Source: Ramlibacter tataouinensis
GTDB lineage: Bacteria; Pseudomonadota; Gammaproteobacteria; Burkholderiales; Burkholderiaceae_C
Assembly (NCBI GenBank): GCA_002427815.1
Contig: DIZF01000026.1
Span: forward strand, 39,844-103,843
Direction: 5' to 3'
DNA: 64,000 nt
Part shown: one piece after another, positions 58,340 to 64,000 of the stretch
Layout: each line of letters begins with the position of its first letter
How positions within the stretch are numbered: the stretch's first letter is position 1
Notes under the pieces: model-generated
Databases searched by the model: none
What the model was told of the DNA's origin: nothing
What the model saw: only the letters and a program-made list of their open reading frames with translations
Translations under genes and position numbers: made by a program

Positions 58340-59248
58340 TCAGGACTGGGCCTGGGGCGCACGGATGCCGTTGATGGCAGCGACGATAGCGGCGACATGG
58401 GCCGGCGTCGAACCGCAACAGCCACCGATGAAGCGGACGCCTGCCGCCACCAACTCCGGCACGGCGCGGCTGAAGTCCTCCGGTCCGGCCGTGTAGTGTG
58501 TGGATCCATCGGCAGCCATCTTGGGCAGACCGGCATTGCCTTTGATCCACAGAGGCAAATCGGTGCCACACTGCGCCAGTTCTCGTGCCACCTTGACGTA
58601 GGCGTCGATGCCGATCCCACAGTTGGCGCCGACGAAGCTTGCGCCACCTTCCTGCGCGGCCTTCCATGCCTGGGCCGAAGTGACGCCCATCATGGTGCGG
58701 TTCTTTTCCTTGCCCGAGTCGAAGGTGAAACTGACGCCGACCGGCAGGTTGCAGGCGCCCAGGCAGGCTCTCAGCGCCGCCTTGGCTTCCTCGATATCGG
58801 CCATGGTCTCGATCACGATGGCGTCGGCGCCACCTTCAGCCAAGGCCGCCGCCTGCTCGGCGAATGCGGCCTCGGCATCCACAACGGCCAGTTGTTTCAT
58901 TGACACCAGTTTCCCCGTCGGGCCTATGGAGCCGAAGACCAATGCCTGGTCACCAGCGGCCTGGCGCGAGATGGCTGCTCCGGCACGAGACAATTCAGCC
59001 GAGCGTCCCGGTGCGCCATGCCGTTCGAGCACGATCCGATTCGCGGAGAAGGTGTTCGTCAGGATGATGCGGGCTCCCGCCTCCACATAGGACCGCGCCA
59101 CCCGCAGGACCTTGTCAGGCGCGGAAACATTCCACAGTTCCTTCAATTCGGAGGACGCCCCGCCGAGTTTCATGAGCTCGGTACCCCAGGCACCGTCTGT
59201 GGGTGAGAGCGGCAGTTGGTTGAAGTTCTCACGAGTCAGTTTCACCAC
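58340..59248 (-). CDS. Homocysteine S-methyltransferase family protein
   Basis: A 302-residue TIM-barrel protein of the Hcy-methyltransferase family. It shows LSPTDGAWGTELMKLG near the start, IILTNTFSANRIVL, VFGSIGPTGK, VIETMADIEEAKAALRA, the first zinc cysteine in GANCGIGIDA and the cysteine pair in IGGCCGSTPAHV. These three cysteines bind the zinc that activates the thiol. It starts with GTG at 59248 after AAGGAAA. The methyl donor is not evident; members use S-methylmethionine, betaine or corrinoid partners. Confidence 0.88.
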   Translation of the reverse strand: MVKLTRENFNQLPLSPTDGAWGTELMKLGGASSELKELWNVSAPDKVLRVARSYVEAGARIILTNTFSANRIVLERHGAPGRSAELSRAGAAISRQAAGDQALVFGSIGPTGKLVSMKQLAVVDAEAAFAEQAAALAEGGADAIVIETMADIEEAKAALRACLGACNLPVGVSFTFDSGKEKNRTMMGVTSAQAWKAAQEGGASFVGANCGIGIDAYVKVARELAQCGTDLPLWIKGNAGLPKMAADGSTHYTAGPEDFSRAVPELVAAGVRFIGGCCGSTPAHVAAIVAAINGIRAPQAQS

Positions 59249-59294
59249 TGCATTTCCTTCAATGTTGCACCGCGCTACGACCGCTGTGCCAATC

Positions 59295-59864
59295 TTACTT
59301 CTGGGGGCGTCTGAACAACAAGGAAGGGTTCTCTTTGACCTTCTCGGTCAATCCGCTCACGCTCGTCACGACGTTCTTGACCTGGTTCTCGATGGCCGAG
59401 AATTTTTTCACCAGCTTGGGCAGGTCATCGAGCATGGCTTTGAGGCCGGTCTTTTCCGACGGGATCTCGGGGACCTTGTCCGGCGGCGTGGCCGCGAGCA
59501 GGGACTTCGCCGCCGGGTCGCCGCCGCTCAGCTCGATGAAGACAACTCCGGTGATGCCCTTGAGCGCAAGGCTGGCTCGGGTGTCGGTCTTGATCGGCGC
59601 GTCCTTGCGCAATCTCACATCGACCTGCACCAGGCGCGTGTTGTCCGGATCGAGGTTCATCGACTTGACCGTTCCGACATCGATGCCCCGGAACTTCACC
59701 GAATCGCCGACGGACAGCCCGCTGACCGAGTCCGGGAAATGGATCCGGTAATCCACGTCGTCGCGGCGGCCGGTGCTGCCCAGCCACACGGCGAATACCG
59801 CCGCGGACAGGGCGAAGACGATGATGAACAACCCTTCGAGGAAATAGTGCTTGTCAGTTTCCAT
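59295..59864 (-). CDS. mlaD: MlaD/MCE-domain lipid transport protein
   Basis: A 189-residue protein with one N-terminal membrane helix (GLFIIVFALSAAVFAVWLGS) and one MCE domain (YRIHFPDSVSGLSVGDSVKF, then RGIDVGTVKSMNLD and TGVVFIELSGG), followed by a C-terminal helical part. I chose the ATG at 59864 with AGGAGC upstream, giving METDKHYFLEG, over the ATG at 59882. It overlaps the ATPase gene. MCE proteins form a hexameric periplasmic ring that carries phospholipids between membranes. Confidence 0.9.
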   Translation of the reverse strand: METDKHYFLEGLFIIVFALSAAVFAVWLGSTGRRDDVDYRIHFPDSVSGLSVGDSVKFRGIDVGTVKSMNLDPDNTRLVQVDVRLRKDAPIKTDTRASLALKGITGVVFIELSGGDPAAKSLLAATPPDKVPEIPSEKTGLKAMLDDLPKLVKKFSAIENQVKNVVTSVSGLTEKVKENPSLLFRRPQK

Positions 59865-60645
59865 GGCTTGCGCTCCTTGCATTCATTGCGCCCTCGGCGC
59901 GCGGTCCGTGAAAGAAATCGTGGATCCACGGATGGTCCGACTTCATCAGCTGGTCGGCCGTGCCGACCGTTATGTTCCTGTCGACCAGCACGGCGATGCG
60001 GCCGCAGACGGTAAACAGGGTCGTGAGATCGTGCGTGACGATGACGACGGTGATTCCCAGGTTGTCGTTGAGCGTTCGGATCAGCGTGTCGATACCGCTG
60101 GCGGCGATCGGATCGAGATCGGAAGTTGGTTCGTCAAGAAACAGGATCTTCGGATCGAGCGCGAGCGCCCGCGCAAACGCGGCGCGCTTGACCATGCCGC
60201 CCGACAGCGCGGACGGAAACTTGATGCCGCTGTCGGCCGGCAAGCCGGCCAGCGCCAGCTTCATCGCCGCGATCTGTTCCCGCTCGGGGTCCGGCAGCGC
60301 CGTGTGTTCGCGCATCGGCAGCATGATGTTCTGCGCCACCGACAGCGACGAGAACAGCGCGCCTTGCTGAAACAGTACACCGATGAGGGTGGCCTTCTCC
60401 GCTGCGCCTATGGTCCCGACCGCCTTGCCGTTGATCAGAACCTCACCGGCATCGGGCCGGTGCAACCCGATCAGTGTCTTGAGCAGGACCGATTTTCCGG
60501 ATCCCGAGCCACCGGCGATGCCGATGATTTCGCCGCGCACGATGTCGAGGCTGAGGTTGTCGTGCACCACCTGCGTGCCGAACTTGTTGACGATGCCCCG
60601 CGCGGTGAGGATGGCCTGCGCACGCGCTTCGGTCCGGGCCGTCAT
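59854..60645 (-). CDS. mlaF: MlaF-like lipid transport ABC ATPase
   Basis: A 263-residue ATPase with Walker A GGSGSGKSV, Q-loop LFQQGALFSSLSVAQN, signature ALSGGMVKRAAFARAL, Walker B ILFLDEPTSDLDP and VTHDLTTLF. It is coupled at both ends: its start overlaps the permease stop and its stop overlaps the MCE gene. It drives lipid movement through MlaE. Confidence 0.94.
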   Translation of the reverse strand: MTARTEARAQAILTARGIVNKFGTQVVHDNLSLDIVRGEIIGIAGGSGSGKSVLLKTLIGLHRPDAGEVLINGKAVGTIGAAEKATLIGVLFQQGALFSSLSVAQNIMLPMREHTALPDPEREQIAAMKLALAGLPADSGIKFPSALSGGMVKRAAFARALALDPKILFLDEPTSDLDPIAASGIDTLIRTLNDNLGITVVIVTHDLTTLFTVCGRIAVLVDRNITVGTADQLMKSDHPWIHDFFHGPRAEGAMNARSASHGN

Positions 60646-61784
60646 ACGCCAAGCCTTTCGAAGAGGATCGAGAAGAGAGCATCGAGCGCGAGGACGAGGA
60701 ATATCGATTTCACGACGGCGCGCGTGGTCTCCCGGCCGACACTCTCTGCCGACCCGCTTACCCGCAGCCCGTGCATGCAGCTGACGACTGCGATGCAGAA
60801 CGCGAACACCGGCGCCTTGAACAGGCCGACGAAGAGATCGCTGCCGTCAACGACCTGCGGCAAGCGTGCCAGGTATTGCGTAAGCGATACATTGAGCAGA
60901 ACTTTGGAAATGGCGGCGCCGCCGATCAGGCCCATGATGTCGGCGAAGAACGTGAGCAGCGGCAGGGTGATGAGAAGGGCGATGATCCGCGGCACGACGA
61001 GCACCTGCATGGGCTCGATCCCCATCACCTCGAGCGCGTCGACCTCTTCCCTGGTTCTCATGACGCCGATTTCTGCGGTGAAGGCGGAGCCCGATCGGCC
61101 GGCGACCATGATGGCTGTTATCAACACGGCCATTTCGCGCAATACCGATACCGCGACCAGGTTGATGGTGAAATCCTCGCCGCCGAAGGGGCGCAGCTGG
61201 GCGACACCCTGGTAGCCGATGACAATCGCGATCATGAAGGCCATCAGGCCGATGATGGGCAACGCGTGAATGCCGGTTTCCGCGATATGACGGGCGATCG
61301 AAGCCGGGCGCAGGCAACGGGGATGGATCAGGGCATTGAAGGTCCAGCTCGCGGCACGCCCGATAAAGGTGATGAGATCAACCGCGTCGTGCCGGGCATC
61401 GTGTGCGCCCTTGCCGAGTTGGATGACGGCCTGGCGCCAGCGGGGGACGGGGGCGACCTTGGGCAACGGCTTGAGATCGAGCCCATAGATGAGGTCCAGC
61501 AGCGCCCGGTGTTCGTCGCTGACCCCGACGAGCGTGATACCTTTGTCGCGCAGTCCGCACAGCAGCAGCGCACCGGGCGTGTCGAGGCTGTCAAGCCTGG
61601 CGATGTCCAGCGTGCGCGACGGTCCTCGTCTCGTCCATTTCTTCAGGAAACTTGCTGCTTGCGCGAGCGTGCTGATGCCCAGAGCGCCGGCCAGCGCGAG
61701 TTGATCGCCTTCGCCGCTGGTGGCAAGCGTCGGCCGGGGTGGCGCCTTCGAAGCTGGCTGCTGGTTTGCAAACACACTGGTCAC
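60642..61784 (-). CDS. mlaE: MlaE-like lipid transport permease with N-terminal STAS-like domain
   Basis: A 380-residue protein. Residues 1-100 form a STAS-like domain (LALAGALGISTLAQAASFLK; LDIARLDSLDTPGALLLCGL). Residues about 125-380 are the MlaE permease with EVDALEVMGIEPMQVLVVPR and VMRTREEVDAL, the coupling region. It starts with GTG at 61784. The STAS fusion takes the place of a separate MlaB. First gene of a three-gene mlaEFD operon; mlaC and mlaB genes are not here. Confidence 0.92.
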   Translation of the reverse strand: MTSVFANQQPASKAPPRPTLATSGEGDQLALAGALGISTLAQAASFLKKWTRRGPSRTLDIARLDSLDTPGALLLCGLRDKGITLVGVSDEHRALLDLIYGLDLKPLPKVAPVPRWRQAVIQLGKGAHDARHDAVDLITFIGRAASWTFNALIHPRCLRPASIARHIAETGIHALPIIGLMAFMIAIVIGYQGVAQLRPFGGEDFTINLVAVSVLREMAVLITAIMVAGRSGSAFTAEIGVMRTREEVDALEVMGIEPMQVLVVPRIIALLITLPLLTFFADIMGLIGGAAISKVLLNVSLTQYLARLPQVVDGSDLFVGLFKAPVFAFCIAVVSCMHGLRVSGSAESVGRETTRAVVKSIFLVLALDALFSILFERLGV

Positions 61785-62112
61785 AGTTCATCCCGGTTGC
61801 TACAAAGAACACAATGCACTGGCTGGGTGGGAGTCGAGACTTCCCGCAGGCGCCATCGGCGCATCCAATCGTGGCCCAGGGTATTCGAGATGCCGCGCGC
61901 GCTCTGTACGCTGGCGCACATGCCGGTGCAGACGGCGCCCGCCAAGGGCACATCCGACAGTTGACACGAAATGTCCTACCCGCGGAGTGGATCGGCGCCT
62001 ACAGCCATCGCACTCCTCAGTACGTATCGTCTTACAAGGCAAAGCGCGTGCTGCATCTCTGACCCAGACCGTGCGTTGGCGAAGAGACAGACATACAGCG
62101 AGCAATATCACC
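61785..62112. other. 328-base gap with no recognised gene
   Basis: It separates the divergent mlaE and small-protein genes and must hold both promoters. Open frames on either strand overlap each other and show no family features. I see no strong palindrome or hairpin. Confidence 0.5.
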
Positions 62113-62346
62113 ATGACCGCCAACGAATTTCGCATCGAAAGCAACCATCCGATTTCCGGCTGGCTGGTTTCAGGTTCCGGTTTCCAGCAGTCTCTGTTCG
62201 GCGACCGCGCTGTCGCTGTGGGGATGGCGGCGAAGAGCGTCACCAAATCCTCTGGCCAGGAAATCCGCGTAGTCCATGTGCCGACCGGCGAAGTGGTCTT
62301 CAGGAAGTCCGGCTCGACCCGCCCGGAGTTCAGCGACGAGTCTTAG
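62113..62346 (+). CDS. Small protein of unknown function (DUF2188-like pattern)
   Basis: A 77-residue protein starting MTANEFRIESNHPISGWLVS. The layout (GWLV, then an Ala/Val-rich helix, then GQEIRVVHVPTGEVVFRKSG) resembles small one-domain proteins of the DUF2188 type. It lacks a signal peptide. It stands alone between the mla operon and the kinase-like gene. Confidence 0.6.
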   Translation: MTANEFRIESNHPISGWLVSGSGFQQSLFGDRAVAVGMAAKSVTKSSGQEIRVVHVPTGEVVFRKSGSTRPEFSDES

Positions 62347-62616
62347 CGTTTGGCCGAGGCGGCGGCGCAACGGTCGGCGGGGTTGCCGCCGAGTTCATCT
62401 CGGGCGTATGCGGGCACCCAGCGATGAGGCCCCCGCGCGAGCACGTCCATTACCTTTGAGGTGCATACTTATAGAAGGGCTGCGATGACGTGCCCCTGGG
62501 AAGCCGCGCCACTGGCGGCGAAGCTTCTCTTTCTGCCGACCAGGCAAAGCGCATGTCGCCAATGCGTGACTCACGCGACAGCTGCCGCGAGAGTCACTGA
62601 CGAAGGGGTGCCTTCT

Positions 62617-63747
62617 ATGCACGAATTTCTAGCGAACAACCGCGACGAGCTGATTGCGCGGTGTAAGGCGAAAGTTGCCAAGCGACCCAGACGGGCTGCT
62701 ACCGAAGCGCAACTCAGAAATGGCGTCCCGCTGTTTCTCGAGCAGCTGCGAAGAACCCTTGAAGCTGAAGACGGCGGGAAGTCTGGAGAGAGCCTCAAGA
62801 TTTCAGGTGCCTCGGGTGGTGACGCCCAGGCCTTGTCTGAGATGGGGGTCACCGCGGCCGCGCACGGCAAGCAACTCCTGGAGCTGGGCTTTTCAGTCGA
62901 CCAGGTCGTCCACGACTACGGGGACCTTTGCCAGGCGATAACCGACTTGGCGGTCGAGCGCGATGCGCCGTTCAGCATCGACCAATTTCGGACGTTGAAC
63001 CGGTGCCTTGACAACGCGATTGCGGATGCCGTGACTGAATTCAGCTTCCAGCGGGACGCGACCATAGCGCGCCAGCAATCCGCCGAGGTCAATGAGCGCA
63101 TTGGGTTTCTCGTGCACGAGTTGCGCAACTCAGTGGGAACGGCCACGCTTGCGGTCGCCGCTCTGGAGCTGGGGAACTTACCGATTTCCGGAGCGACTGG
63201 CAGTGTGCTGAAACGTAGCCTGGCGGCTCTGGTATCTCTGATCGACCATACGCTTGATGAAGTCCGCATTAATGCCGCGGCGGCCTCGCAGCGCCAAGCG
63301 TTCTCCCTGGCCCTGTTCATAGCGGACGCCGCAAGAGCGGCCGCGCTGGAGGCCATCCAACGAGGCTGTTTTTTGAGCGTGCCGGTTGTAGCCCCTCTGC
63401 TAGGAATTCCAGGAAACCGCGAACGCCTGCTGGCTGCTTTGGCGAACCTCCTCCAGAATGCCTTCAAGTTCACCCGGCCCGGCACAGACGTTACGCTCAC
63501 GGCGTACGCGGTTGGGGAGCGGGTCTTCATGGACGTGCAGGACCACTGTGGTGGTCTGCCTGAGGGTGACGCCGAAAAGATGTTCACCCCTTTCTCACAG
63601 CGCAGTGGGGACAAGACAGGCTTGGGTCTCGGTCTGTCAATTGCGCGGCAGAGCGTCGAAGCTGACGGCGGCACCCTGAGCGTCAAGAACGTGCCTGGAA
63701 GTGGCTGCGTCTTCACGATAAGCCTTCGGCGTCAGGTCCTGCCTTGA
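62617..63747 (+). CDS. Histidine-kinase-like sensor ATPase
   Basis: A 376-residue cytoplasmic protein with no membrane helix. The N-terminal 150 residues (MHEFLANNRDELIARCKAKV; GFSVDQVVHDYGDLCQAITD) look like a globin- or RsbR-type helical sensor. The phospho-acceptor region is ERIGFLVHELRNSVGTATLA. The ATPase domain has NLLQNAFKFTRPG (N box), DVQDHCGGLPE (G1) and GLGLGLSIARQSVEADGG (G2). Ribosome site GAAGGGG precedes the ATG at 62617. No response regulator gene is adjacent, so the partner is unknown. Confidence 0.85.
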   Translation: MHEFLANNRDELIARCKAKVAKRPRRAATEAQLRNGVPLFLEQLRRTLEAEDGGKSGESLKISGASGGDAQALSEMGVTAAAHGKQLLELGFSVDQVVHDYGDLCQAITDLAVERDAPFSIDQFRTLNRCLDNAIADAVTEFSFQRDATIARQQSAEVNERIGFLVHELRNSVGTATLAVAALELGNLPISGATGSVLKRSLAALVSLIDHTLDEVRINAAAASQRQAFSLALFIADAARAAALEAIQRGCFLSVPVVAPLLGIPGNRERLLAALANLLQNAFKFTRPGTDVTLTAYAVGERVFMDVQDHCGGLPEGDAEKMFTPFSQRSGDKTGLGLGLSIARQSVEADGGTLSVKNVPGSGCVFTISLRRQVLP

Positions 63748-63891
63748 ATCAGATCGCTCACCGGTCCTACACGCACGCGCGGTCGCGACTGATGTGCAGC
63801 CCCTGCCATTGAACATCAAATGCCCATGCAGGGACACATGCGCCCATGCCGCAGAGCACTTTCGCCCTGCTTGAAACCATCGGGGACCCTC

Positions 63892-64000
63892 ATGTTGAAA
63901 CTGAAACAGGCATTCTTCGGGGAAAGATCCATCACCAAGGTCGCCGGCCTGTTCGCTTCGCGTACCGGCGCCGACGACGCCGTGCTCGCCCTGTTGGGCG
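63892..64000 (+). CDS. Start of an unidentified gene, 3' partial
   Basis: The frame MLKLKQAFFGERSITKVAGL continues open to the end of the window (36 codons). It is preceded by GGGGACCCTC. Codon use fits coding. The visible part is too short to name a family. The 144-base gap before it (63748-63891) shows nothing else. Confidence 0.55.
   Translation, partial: MLKLKQAFFGERSITKVAGLFASRTGADDAVLALLG

Noticed and set aside
1..64000. Complete insertion sequence, prophage or integrative element
   Set aside because: No transposase, integrase or phage structural gene was recognised. Accessory traits between 50 and 58 kb are toxin-antitoxin genes and remnants only.

Overview
The window is GC-rich and almost fully coding, with short gaps and many ATGA-type gene overlaps. 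Its gene content (MdtABC-type efflux, TRAP transporters, an ali/bad alicyclic acid locus, thiO-thiS-thiG-thiE order, MlaE with a STAS domain, scattered GGGGTCAGA-type repeats) points to a betaproteobacterium of the Burkholderiales, most likely Comamonadaceae (Ramlibacter/Variovorax-like). That placement is inference. I saw no rRNA or tRNA gene, no complete insertion sequence and no CRISPR array.

Layout. 1-9232: RND efflux operon (adaptor, two different permeases, outer-membrane lipoprotein), split between the permeases by a long inverted-repeat element. 9351-13899: cyclohexanecarboxylate operon (aliA, aliB, badI) in the badHI-aliBA order known from Rhodopseudomonas palustris, with a divergent MarR gene. 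Its badH is reduced to a 28-codon stub, and stubs of an enoyl-CoA hydratase and an acyl-CoA dehydrogenase lie downstream. 14110-18170: assorted genes, including an alpha/beta hydrolase fused to a LuxR helix-turn-helix, an AurF-like diiron oxygenase and endonuclease III. 18238-24648: GntR regulator, polar amino-acid ABC transporter, class IV aminotransferase and gamma-glutamyltransferase, probably one amino-acid or gamma-glutamyl-compound uptake unit.

25195-35439: a TPP riboswitch followed by an 11-gene run: thiD, luxE-like, luxC-like, thiZ-thiX-thiY-like ABC transporter, SDR, thiO, thiS, thiG, thiE. There is no thiC. The acid-activating LuxE, the acyl reductase LuxC and an SDR, together with a pyrimidine-type transporter and ThiD, suggest an undescribed route that reduces an oxidised (carboxylate) thiamin precursor to the alcohol used by ThiD. 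This is the most interesting system in the window.

35698-44452: lone branched-chain-type binding protein, then a probable sugar-acid or lactone catabolic cluster (amidohydrolase, SDR, TRAP transporter, GntR regulator, SAF-domain dehydrogenase) with strong palindromic operators, and a dienelactone hydrolase. 44653-50389: three tandem paralogous membrane proteins with degenerate GGDEF domains. 50399-58338: accessory region with collapsed genes, repeats, an aminotransferase, a TumE/TumA pair, a truncated YhcG-type nuclease abutting a truncated glyoxalase, a GIY-YIG protein, a ParE-type toxin cut short by a duplicated AbiEii tail, a DUF6880-like protein, and an intact AbiEii/HTH pair. 58340-64000: homocysteine methyltransferase family gene, Mla-type lipid transport operon, a small unknown protein, a histidine-kinase-like ATPase and the start of another gene.

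A recurring theme is gene collapse. At least five loci show joined start and end fragments, often in frame, which suggests repeated short-homology deletions.
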